5,591 nucleotides of DNA from assembly GCA_026982215.1 (NCBI GenBank), contig JALSHN010000053.1, forward strand, positions 1 through 5,591, in the 5' to 3' direction. Positions 1-5,591 of this stretch are shown here, in pieces (position 1 is the stretch's first letter; each line of letters starts with the position of its first letter). The stretch is from Gammaproteobacteria bacterium (GTDB taxonomy: Bacteria > Pseudomonadota > Gammaproteobacteria > S012-40). The notes under the pieces are model-generated. The model saw nothing but the letters and a program-made list of their open reading frames with translations. It had not been told where the DNA came from and did no database searches. The translations under genes and the position numbers were made by a program.

Positions 1-1
1 C

Positions 2-979
2 CCGGTATGGGCCACCCAGGGCAACCTCAACAACGATCTGGGTGTCCCCCTCACGCTGTTGTCCCTGAGGACGGATCATCGCGCGGCGGTGATCGAGATG
101 GGGGCCAACCACGCCGGTGAGATCGCTTATCTGAGTAGTCTGGCCCGACCCCGTGTGGGGGTGGTCACCCATGCCGGTCCGGCCCATCTGGAGGGTTTCG
201 GCTCTCTGGAGGGGGTGGCCCGGGCCAAGGGGGAGCTGTTTGCCGCCCTGGGTGAGGGCGAGGTGGCGGTGATCAACCGCGACGACCGTTTCGCGCCTTT
301 GTGGGACGAGCTGGCCGCCCCCGCGCAGGTGGTGGATTTTGGCCTCGATCCCCGTGCCGCGGTGCGGGCGGAGGCCGTGAAGGCAGGTCCCGAGGGCAGT
401 CGTTTCCGTCTGATCACCCCGGTCGGCGAGACGTGGCTCACGCTGCCCTTACCAGGGGAACACAATGTGCGCAACGCCCTGGCGGCGACGGCGGTCGCCC
501 TGAGTCTGGGGGTGGAACTGGGGTCGATCCGTGCCGCCCTGGAGTCCATGGTGCCGGTGGCGGGACGGCTGCGTCCCCGGCAGGGGCGGCGTGGGGCGCG
601 CCTGATCGACGACAGTTACAACGCCAATCCGGCCTCGTTGCAGGCCGGCCTGGCGGTGTTGGCGGCCCATTCCGGCCGGCGCACCCTGGTGTTGGGTGAC
701 ATGGCCGAATTGGGGGAGGAGGCGGTGGCATTGCATCGCCAGGCCGGGGAGACGGCGCGGACGATGGGTATCGACCGCCTCTACGCCGTGGGCTCGCTCG
801 CGGCCGAGGCGGCGCAGAGCTTCGGGGCGCAGGGACGGTGCTTCGATACGGTGGAGGGCTTGGTGCAGGCCCTGCTCGATGATCTGGACAAGGAGGACAC
901 GGTGTTGGTGAAGGGATCGCGCAGCGCAGGGATGGAACGGGTCGTGGCGGCTCTCACCCCGCAACGGGGGGAGGGCTGA
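2..979 (+). CDS. murF: UDP-N-acetylmuramoyl-tripeptide--D-alanyl-D-alanine ligase MurF, 3' part (5' end outside window)
   Basis: Cytoplasmic ATP-dependent Mur ligase that adds the D-Ala-D-Ala dipeptide to UDP-MurNAc-tripeptide, giving the UDP-MurNAc-pentapeptide used by MraY. The open frame runs in from the left edge, so 325 residues are visible. Against E. coli MurF (about 450 residues), roughly 125 N-terminal residues are missing, including the P-loop; this is a window cut, not a truncation. Visible motifs, numbered from the first visible codon, are GNLNNDLGVP (7-16), EMGANHAGEI (32-41), AHLEGFGS (61-68), and AKGELF (75-80) with the family's carbamylated lysine at 76. Further on are LPGEHNVRNALAA (150-162), the C-terminal domain signature DDSYNANPAS (203-212), GDMAELG (232-238) and VKGSRSAGME (303-312). 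An internal start at base 59 is only the first TTG inside the frame and lies within the conserved core, so it is not the real start. The TGA is followed after 2 nt by mraY. Confidence 0.96.
   Translation, partial: PVWATQGNLNNDLGVPLTLLSLRTDHRAAVIEMGANHAGEIAYLSSLARPRVGVVTHAGPAHLEGFGSLEGVARAKGELFAALGEGEVAVINRDDRFAPLWDELAAPAQVVDFGLDPRAAVRAEAVKAGPEGSRFRLITPVGETWLTLPLPGEHNVRNALAATAVALSLGVELGSIRAALESMVPVAGRLRPRQGRRGARLIDDSYNANPASLQAGLAVLAAHSGRRTLVLGDMAELGEEAVALHRQAGETARTMGIDRLYAVGSLAAEAAQSFGAQGRCFDTVEGLVQALLDDLDKEDTVLVKGSRSAGMERVVAALTPQRGEG
970..974 (+). promoter_or_regulatory. Shine-Dalgarno site for mraY, inside the end of murF
   Basis: GGAGG lies 7 nt before the mraY ATG at 982, inside a G-rich run that ends just before the murF stop (977-979). 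The ribosome site is thus made of murF coding sequence, which suggests that mraY translation is coupled to murF. Confidence 0.7.
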
Positions 980-981
980 GG

Positions 982-2067
982 ATGCTGTTATGGCTCGCAG
1001 AATATCTGGCCCAATTCCACAGCGGCTTCAACGTCTTCCAATACATCACCCTGCGTACCATCCTCGGGGTACTCACTGCCCTGGTGATCGCCTTCGTGGT
1101 GGGGCCGGCGATGATCCGCGCCCTGAACCGCTATCAGAAACAGGGGCAGCCCATCCGCAGCGACGGCCCCGAGTCCCATCTGGCCAAGGCGGGGACCCCC
1201 ACCATGGGCGGTGCCTTGATCCTGGTGGCCTTGGGGGTGGCCACTTTGCTGTGGGCCGATCTCTCCAACCGGTTCGTCTGGGTGGTCATTGGCGTCACCT
1301 TGCTCTTCGGGGTGATCGGATTCGTGGACGACTACAAAAAGCTGGTCAAACACGACCCCAAGGGACTGTCGGCCCGGGCCAAATATTTCTGGCAGACAGT
1401 GGGGGGGCTGGCGGCCGGCGGCTATCTCTACGCCAGTGCCCAGCTGCCCGCCGAGACCCAGCTCATCGTCCCGTTCTTCAAGGACGTGGCCATCGACCTG
1501 GGGCTGGGGTTCATCCTGCTGGCCTATCTGGTGATCGTCGGTTCCAGCAACGCCGTGAACCTCACCGACGGCCTGGACGGCCTGGCCATCCTGCCCACGG
1601 TGATGGTGGCCGGCGCGCTGGGAATCTTCGCTTACGTCTCCGGCCATGCCCGTTTCGCCGAATATCTCGGCATTCCCTATATCCCCGGGGCCGGAGAGGT
1701 GGCCATCTTCTGTGGGGCCATCGTCGGTGCCGGCCTGGGGTTCTTGTGGTTCAACGCCTACCCGGCGCAGGTGTTCATGGGCGATGTGGGTGCGCTGGCG
1801 CTGGGGGCGGCCCTGGGGGTGGTGGCGGTGATCGTGCGCCAGGAACTGGTGCTGTTCATCATGGGGGGGGTGTTCGTGATGGAAACCCTCTCGGTGATCA
1901 TCCAAGTGGCCTCCTACAAGCTCACCGGGCGGCGGGTCTTCCGCATGGCGCCGTTGCATCACCACTTCGAGCTCAAAGGTTGGCCCGAGCCGCGGATCAT
2001 CGTCCGTTTCTGGATCGTCACCGTGATCCTGGTGCTCATCGGGCTCTCGAGCCTCAAGATCCGCTAG
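982..2067 (+). CDS. mraY: Phospho-N-acetylmuramoyl-pentapeptide-transferase MraY (complete)
   Basis: Integral inner-membrane enzyme that transfers phospho-MurNAc-pentapeptide from UDP to undecaprenyl phosphate, making lipid I. At 361 residues it is within one residue of E. coli MraY (360). About ten hydrophobic segments can be read, at roughly 21-44, 72-92, 97-115, 136-152, 172-190, 200-220, 238-258, 262-286, 288-310 and 339-358. Family motifs are all present: AKAGTPTMGG (68-77), the aspartate pair in DDYKK (116-120), NLTDGLDGLA (193-202), FMGDVGALALG (265-275) with catalytic-type Asp268, and the histidine motif APLHHHFE (323-330). Ala271 replaces the serine seen in E. coli, a substitution I recall from other gammaproteobacteria. 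The ATG start fits the family length and has a good ribosome site. It lies between murF, which makes its substrate, and murD; murG, which uses its product, is downstream. A G8 run at 1863-1870 does not break the frame. Confidence 0.98.
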   Translation: MLLWLAEYLAQFHSGFNVFQYITLRTILGVLTALVIAFVVGPAMIRALNRYQKQGQPIRSDGPESHLAKAGTPTMGGALILVALGVATLLWADLSNRFVWVVIGVTLLFGVIGFVDDYKKLVKHDPKGLSARAKYFWQTVGGLAAGGYLYASAQLPAETQLIVPFFKDVAIDLGLGFILLAYLVIVGSSNAVNLTDGLDGLAILPTVMVAGALGIFAYVSGHARFAEYLGIPYIPGAGEVAIFCGAIVGAGLGFLWFNAYPAQVFMGDVGALALGAALGVVAVIVRQELVLFIMGGVFVMETLSVIIQVASYKLTGRRVFRMAPLHHHFELKGWPEPRIIVRFWIVTVILVLIGLSSLKIR

Positions 2068-2072
2068 GGAGG
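2068..2072 (+). promoter_or_regulatory. Shine-Dalgarno site deciding the murD start
   Basis: The 13 nt between the mraY stop (2065-2067) and the murD ATG (2081) are almost all purine. GGAGG at 2068-2072 sits 8 nt before ATG 2081 and 5 nt before the in-frame GTG at 2078. A second GGAGG-like stretch (2073-2077) directly abuts the GTG. Spacing and codon strength both favour ATG 2081. Confidence 0.65.
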
Positions 2073-2080
2073 GGAGGGTG

Positions 2081-3454
2081 ATGATCGCCACGAACAGTGA
2101 CAGTCAACGCCGGCCCGAAGGGCGCAAGACATTGGTGGTCGGCCTGGGGCGCACCGGTCTCTCCGTGGCCCGCCACCTCATCGCCCGAGGTGAGGCCTGT
2201 GCCGTGGTGGACAGCCGCGAGAATCCCCCGATGTTGGCCGCCCTACGCGAGGAGGTGCCCGATGCCGCGGTGTTCCTCGGTCCCTTCGACGTCACCCTGT
2301 TCACCCAGGCGGATCGCATCGTTCTCAGTCCGGGGGTGGACCCGGCGGAGCCCGTGGTGCGGGCGGCGGTGGAGGCCGGGGCGGAGCTGATGGGCGACGT
2401 GGAGTTGTTCGCCCGCGAGGTGCGTGCCCCGGTGGTGGCGATCACCGGCTCCAACGGCAAGAGCACGGTGACCGCCCTGGTGGGTGAGATGGCCCGCCGC
2501 AGCGGCCTGGATGTGGCCGTGGGGGGCAACATCGGTATCCCGGTGCTGGAATTGCTCGTCCGCTCCCGGCCACAGCTGTATGTGCTGGAGCTTTCCAGTT
2601 TCCAATTGGAAACCACCGACAGCCTCGCCCCGCGAGCGGCGGTGGTCCTCAACGTCAGTCCCGACCATCGAGACCGCCACCCCCGATTGGAGGATTACGC
2701 CCGCATCAAAGGCCGGATCTACCGTCATGCCGAGATCCAGGTGGTGAATCGCGACGATGCCCTGGCCCAGGGACTGGCCCGTTTGGAGGAGGGCGTGGTG
2801 AGCTTCGGTCTCGATGCCCCGGCGCTCACTGATTTTGGCCTGCGCGAAGGCGGGAGGCGCACTTGGCTGGTGCATGGCCGGCGGCGTCTCATCGCCGAGG
2901 ACGAACTGGCCCTGGCCGGGCGGCACAACACCGCCAACGCCTTGGCGGCTCTGGCCCTCGGACACGCGGTGGGGCTCGATCTGGAGGCGATGCTGGATGC
3001 CCTGCGGGAGTTCTCCGGCCTGCCCCATCGGTGTCAGCGGGTGATGGAGTGCGACGACGTGCTGTGGGTCAACGACTCCAAGGCCACCAACGTCGGTGCC
3101 GCGGTGGCCGCCATCGAGGGGCTGGCGCCCACCCGTAGCGGGCAGGTGGTGCTCATCGCCGGCGGGGAGGGCAAGGGGGCCGATTTCTCGCCGTTGCGCG
3201 ATCCCGTGGCCCGCCACTGTCGGGCGGTGGTGTTGCTGGGGCGGGATGCCCCACGCCTGGCCGCGGCGCTGGAGGGTGCGGCGCCACTGCTGCGGGTGCG
3301 TGACATGCGCAGCGCGGTACGGCGCGCCGGCGAGCTGGCACGGCCGGGCGATGTGGTGCTGTTGTCGCCGGCATGCGCCAGCTGGGATCAATACGGCGAC
3401 TACACCCAGCGGGGGATGGATTTCGTGCGTGAGGTGTCGCAATGGCGGAGCTGA
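2081..3454 (+). CDS. murD: UDP-N-acetylmuramoyl-L-alanine--D-glutamate ligase MurD (complete)
   Basis: Cytoplasmic ATP-dependent ligase that adds D-glutamate to UDP-MurNAc-L-Ala, the second amino acid of the stem peptide. From ATG 2081 it is 457 residues (458 from GTG 2078), slightly longer than E. coli MurD (438). An N-terminal Rossmann-like domain opens with VVGLGRTGLSVARHL (19-33). The central ATPase domain has the P-loop GSNGKST (123-129), GGNIGIP (148-154), ELSSFQLE (170-177), NVSPDHRDRHP (191-201) and the carbamylated-lysine position K210 in ARIKGRIY. The C-terminal domain carries GRHNTANALAA (280-290), NDSKATN (331-337) and SPACASWDQY (429-438), the last close to the E. coli SPACASLDQF. 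The first dozen or so residues are polar and unlike the rest of the family core. The end of the gene overlaps ftsW by 13 nt in another frame. All motifs are present and nothing suggests loss of function. Confidence 0.97.
   Translation: MIATNSDSQRRPEGRKTLVVGLGRTGLSVARHLIARGEACAVVDSRENPPMLAALREEVPDAAVFLGPFDVTLFTQADRIVLSPGVDPAEPVVRAAVEAGAELMGDVELFAREVRAPVVAITGSNGKSTVTALVGEMARRSGLDVAVGGNIGIPVLELLVRSRPQLYVLELSSFQLETTDSLAPRAAVVLNVSPDHRDRHPRLEDYARIKGRIYRHAEIQVVNRDDALAQGLARLEEGVVSFGLDAPALTDFGLREGGRRTWLVHGRRRLIAEDELALAGRHNTANALAALALGHAVGLDLEAMLDALREFSGLPHRCQRVMECDDVLWVNDSKATNVGAAVAAIEGLAPTRSGQVVLIAGGEGKGADFSPLRDPVARHCRAVVLLGRDAPRLAAALEGAAPLLRVRDMRSAVRRAGELARPGDVVLLSPACASWDQYGDYTQRGMDFVREVSQWRS
3431..3435 (+). 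promoter_or_regulatory. Shine-Dalgarno site for the upstream ftsW start
   Basis: GAGGT at 3431-3435 lies 6 nt before the ATG at 3442, inside the last codons of murD. It supports the longer FtsW form and coupling to murD. A weaker GAGG (3511-3514) sits 8 nt before the internal in-frame ATG at 3523. Confidence 0.55.
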
Positions 3455-4644
3455 GCCTGGGCGGTCGCACCCCCCCACGCAGCGTCCCGGTGGAGGATCG
3501 CCGCCGTGGCGAGGCCCTGCCGATGAGCGACGGCTGGCTGGGGTTCTCGGTACTCGCCCTGGCCGCCCTGGGACTGGTGATGGTGGCCTCCGCCTCCATC
3601 CCGTTGGGGGACCGCCTCCATGGTGACCCGCTGTATTTCTTCTGGCGCCAGGCGATCTACCTCGCCGTCGGCGTGCTGCTGGGGGCGGTGGTGTTGCGTC
3701 TGCCCCTGAGCCGATTGCAGCGCCTCGCCCCCTGGGCCCTGGTGGCGGGGGGGGTGCTGCTGGCCCTGGTGTTGTTACTGGGGCAGACCATCAACGGCAG
3801 TACCCGCTGGTTGTCTCTGGGCGTGGTCAATTTCCAGCCGGCCGAGCTGGCCAAACTCACCCTCATCCTCTACCTGGCCGATTACGCGACCCGGCGTCAC
3901 CAGCGCCTGCGCGCTGGCTGGGGAGGGATGCTGGTACCCTTGTTCGTCACCGCCCTCTATGGCGGGCTGCTCTATCTGCAACCCGATTTCGGCTCGCTGG
4001 TGGTGATGGCCGCCGCCACCTTGGTATTGCTGTTCCTCGCCGGGGCGCCGTTGCACCGCTTCCTGCTGCTCGCCCTGGTCGGGATCGGGGCCCTGGCGGC
4101 ACTGATGGTGGCCAGTCCCTATCGGGTGGAGCGCCTGACCGCCTTCCTCGATCCCTGGGCCGATCCCTTCGACACCGGTTACCAGCTCAGTCTGGCCCTC
4201 ATCGCCTTCGGGCGCGGCGAATGGTGGGGTACCGGCCTGGGATCCAGCATCCAGAAATTGTCCTACCTCAGCGAGGCCCACACCGACTTCGTCTTTGCCG
4301 TATTGGCCGAGGAGCTGGGGCTGGTGGGGGCCTTGGCAGTCATTGCCCTGTTCTTGATCTTCGCCTGGCGTTGCCTGGTCATCGCCCGGGCCGCCGAGCG
4401 CGAAGGCCAGTTCTTCGGTGCGCTGCTGGTCTACGGCCTGGGGGCCTGGCTCAGCCTCCAGGCCTTCGTCAACATGGGGGTCAACATGGGGCTTCTGCCC
4501 ACCAAGGGGCTCACCCTGCCCCTACTCAGCTACGGTGGCAGCTCGGTGGTGGTCACCTGTATCGCAGTCGCCCTCATCCTGCGGGTGGATCTGGAGCGGC
4601 GTTACCCCTACCGCTTCGGCGGCCGTGAGCGGAGGGGGCGGTGA
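3442..4644 (+). CDS. ftsW: SEDS peptidoglycan glycosyltransferase FtsW (complete)
   Basis: Polytopic inner-membrane protein of the divisome that polymerises lipid II into septal glycan strands, working with the class B penicillin-binding protein FtsI. It has 400 residues (E. coli FtsW 414). About 30 basic, polar residues precede the first membrane segment, as expected for the cytoplasmic N-terminus. Around ten membrane segments can be read, at roughly 32-53, 69-86, 94-115, 134-149, 164-180, 186-201, 205-224, 286-309, 325-345 and 358-382. SEDS motifs are NGSTRWLSLG (118-127), FQPAELAKL (131-139), LQPDFGS (179-185), GYQLSLALIAFGRG (246-259), the loop SEAHTDFVFA (277-286) and LPLLSYGGSS (359-368). 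Asp282 in that loop aligns with the residue held to be catalytic in E. coli FtsW (Asp297). Position between murD and murG distinguishes it from the paralogue RodA. The start overlaps murD by 13 nt; an alternative ATG at 3523 would remove 27 residues. The C-terminus is strongly basic. Confidence 0.96.
   Translation: MAELSLGGRTPPRSVPVEDRRRGEALPMSDGWLGFSVLALAALGLVMVASASIPLGDRLHGDPLYFFWRQAIYLAVGVLLGAVVLRLPLSRLQRLAPWALVAGGVLLALVLLLGQTINGSTRWLSLGVVNFQPAELAKLTLILYLADYATRRHQRLRAGWGGMLVPLFVTALYGGLLYLQPDFGSLVVMAAATLVLLFLAGAPLHRFLLLALVGIGALAALMVASPYRVERLTAFLDPWADPFDTGYQLSLALIAFGRGEWWGTGLGSSIQKLSYLSEAHTDFVFAVLAEELGLVGALAVIALFLIFAWRCLVIARAAEREGQFFGALLVYGLGAWLSLQAFVNMGVNMGLLPTKGLTLPLLSYGGSSVVVTCIAVALILRVDLERRYPYRFGGRERRGR
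4631..4635 (+). promoter_or_regulatory. Shine-Dalgarno site for murG, inside the end of ftsW
   Basis: GGAGG lies 8 nt before the murG ATG at 4644. The ftsW stop and the murG start share one base in TGATG (4642-4646), a classic stop-restart arrangement. An in-frame GTG at 4641 is a weaker start choice. Confidence 0.7.
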
Positions 4645-5591
4645 TGGGCATACGGGTACTGATCATGGCCGGAGGCACCGGGGGGCACGTCTTCCCCGCC
4701 CTGGCGGTGGCCGAACGCCTGCGCGCCGAAGGCGCCGAGGTGAGCTGGATGGGTACCCGCCGTGGCCTGGAGGCACGGGTGGTCCCCGAACATGGGCTGT
4801 CCATCGACTGGGTGGAGGTGGGTGGACTGCGTGGCAAAGGGCTCGGCCGTTGGCTCTCGGCACCGGTACATCTGCTGCGCGCCTTGGCCCAGGCATGGGG
4901 CATCATGAGCCGTCGTCGTCCCGACGTGGTATTGGGCATGGGCGGATTCGTCACTGGTCCTGGCGGCGTGGCCGCCCGACTCCTTCGTCGCCCGCTGCTG
5001 ATCCACGAACAGAATCGCATCCCCGGCCTCACCAACCGCCTGCTCAAGCCCTTGGCTGCCCGCGTGATGTGCGGCTTCCCCGACACCTTCCCCGAGTCGG
5101 ACAAGATCGTGGTCACCGGCAACCCGGTGCGGGAGAAACTGGCTGAGATCCCCCCACCCCAGGAACGCCTCGCCGGGCGGACGGGCAGACCGCGGCTGCT
5201 GGTGGTGGGGGGCAGCCTGGGGGCGGCCTTTTTCAACGAGACCGTGCCAGCCGCCCTGGCTCGCCTCCCCGAGGCAACCCGTCCCCATGTGCATCATCAG
5301 TGTGGGGAACGCCATCTGGCCGCTGCCCAGGCGGCTTACGCCGAGGCCGGGGTGGAGGCGGAGATCTTTCCCTTCATCGAAGACATGGCCGCGGCCTATC
5401 GCTGGGCGGACCTGGTGTTGTGCCGGGCCGGGGCGCTCACCGTGGCCGAGCTGGCGGTGGCCGGGGCGGCGGCGGTACTGGTGCCCTATCCCTACGCGGT
5501 GGACGACCACCAGACCGCCAATGCCCGCTATCTGGCCGATGAAGGCGCTGCCGTGTTGGTGCAACAACGTGATTTGGACGAGGCCCGGCTG
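4644..5591 (+). CDS. murG: UDP-GlcNAc--undecaprenyl-PP-MurNAc-pentapeptide transferase MurG, 5' part (3' end outside window)
   Basis: Peripheral inner-membrane glycosyltransferase (GT28, GT-B fold) that adds GlcNAc from UDP-GlcNAc to lipid I, making lipid II, the substrate of FtsW. Exactly 316 codons are open to the right edge with no stop; E. coli MurG has 355 residues, so about 40 are missing because the window ends. The N-terminal domain has the glycine loop MAGGTGGHVFPAL (8-20), SGLRGKG-like GGLRGKG (60-66), the second loop GMGGFVTGPGG (98-108), HEQNRIPGLTN (121-131) and GNPVR (159-163). The C-terminal UDP-GlcNAc domain has the third loop GGSLGA (189-194), FIEDMAAAY (244-252), CRAGALTVAEL (260-270) with the nucleotide-binding Glu269, and DDHQTANA (287-294). 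Leu191 stands where E. coli has Gln in the third loop, a change I believe also occurs in other gammaproteobacteria. Translation of this frame was done by hand. The gene follows ftsW with a 1-nt overlap. Confidence 0.96.
   Translation, partial: MGIRVLIMAGGTGGHVFPALAVAERLRAEGAEVSWMGTRRGLEARVVPEHGLSIDWVEVGGLRGKGLGRWLSAPVHLLRALAQAWGIMSRRRPDVVLGMGGFVTGPGGVAARLLRRPLLIHEQNRIPGLTNRLLKPLAARVMCGFPDTFPESDKIVVTGNPVREKLAEIPPPQERLAGRTGRPRLLVVGGSLGAAFFNETVPAALARLPEATRPHVHHQCGERHLAAAQAAYAEAGVEAEIFPFIEDMAAAYRWADLVLCRAGALTVAELAVAGAAAVLVPYPYAVDDHQTANARYLADEGAAVLVQQRDLDEARL

Noticed and set aside
641..652. CAGGCCGGCCTG, a 12-bp GC palindrome in murF.
   Set aside because: Short GC palindromes are expected often at this base composition, and this one follows ordinary codons for Gln-Ala-Gly-Leu.
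988..2091. A 367-codon open frame on the - strand covering nearly all of mraY, plus a 363-codon + strand frame at 990-2081.
   Set aside because: The antisense product is rich in His, Asp, Gln, Gly and Pro, which is what the complement of hydrophobic membrane codons gives in GC-rich DNA. The other + frame is Arg/Gly/Pro-rich low-complexity. The mraY frame carries all family motifs, and neither shadow shows a recognisable domain.
2243..3478. A 411-codon - strand open frame opposite murD and the start of ftsW.
   Set aside because: Long antisense frames are expected where stop codons are rare because of high GC and G/C at third positions. The translation is His/Gln/Gly-rich without recognisable motifs, and it lies wholly over the well-supported murD frame.
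3996..5205. GCTGGTGG octamers identical to the E. coli Chi site (for example 3996-4003 and 5198-5205).
   Set aside because: The octamer is made of common Leu-Val codon combinations in GC-rich coding DNA, so two copies in coding sequence are not evidence of Chi function.
4608..5567. A 319-codon - strand frame opposite murG, and a 242-codon + strand frame at 4418-5146 spanning the ftsW-murG junction.
   Set aside because: Both are shadows of the real frames. Hand translation from 4644 gives an unbroken MurG with all its glycine loops and the UDP-GlcNAc motif.
1..5591. Search for intrinsic terminators, tRNA genes, CRISPR repeats, insertion-sequence ends or a hidden novel system.
   Set aside because: No GC hairpin followed by a T run, no regularly spaced direct repeats, and no intergenic stretch longer than 13 nt were seen. 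The whole window is accounted for by five conserved dcw genes.

Overview
The window is a high-GC (roughly two-thirds G+C by eye) stretch of a bacterial chromosome. It lies inside the division and cell wall (dcw) cluster. Five genes, all on the + strand, fill it from end to end in the order murF (3' part), mraY, murD, ftsW, murG (5' part). This order and the protein sequences match the Gammaproteobacteria; conserved stretches resemble E. coli and Pseudomonas proteins closely. The high GC and sequence style would suit a Chromatiales-like or other GC-rich gammaproteobacterium, but that finer placement is a low-confidence inference.

Layout: bases 2-979 are the C-terminal two-thirds or so of MurF, with its start and P-loop left of the window. 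Bases 982-2067 are a complete MraY of 361 residues. Bases 2081-3454 are a complete MurD, with an in-frame GTG one codon earlier. Bases 3442-4644 are a complete FtsW of 400 residues. Bases 4644-5591 are the first 316 residues of MurG, cut by the right edge. Junctions are a 2-nt gap, a 13-nt gap, a 13-nt overlap and a 1-nt overlap. No space remains for a promoter or terminator between genes, so they are probably co-transcribed and translationally coupled.

Together the genes cover the middle of peptidoglycan precursor synthesis. MurD adds D-Glu to UDP-MurNAc-L-Ala. MurF adds D-Ala-D-Ala to complete the UDP-MurNAc-pentapeptide. MraY moves phospho-MurNAc-pentapeptide onto undecaprenyl phosphate (lipid I). 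MurG adds GlcNAc (lipid II). FtsW is the SEDS glycosyltransferase that polymerises lipid II at the septum.

I found no mobile element, CRISPR array, RNA gene or novel system. All five reading frames are intact within the window, and every recognisable active-site motif within the visible parts is present. The findings are small-scale: a 16-bp perfect palindrome in murD, a strand-biased set of GGGGAGGG octamers, long G/C homopolymers, and two start-site ambiguities.
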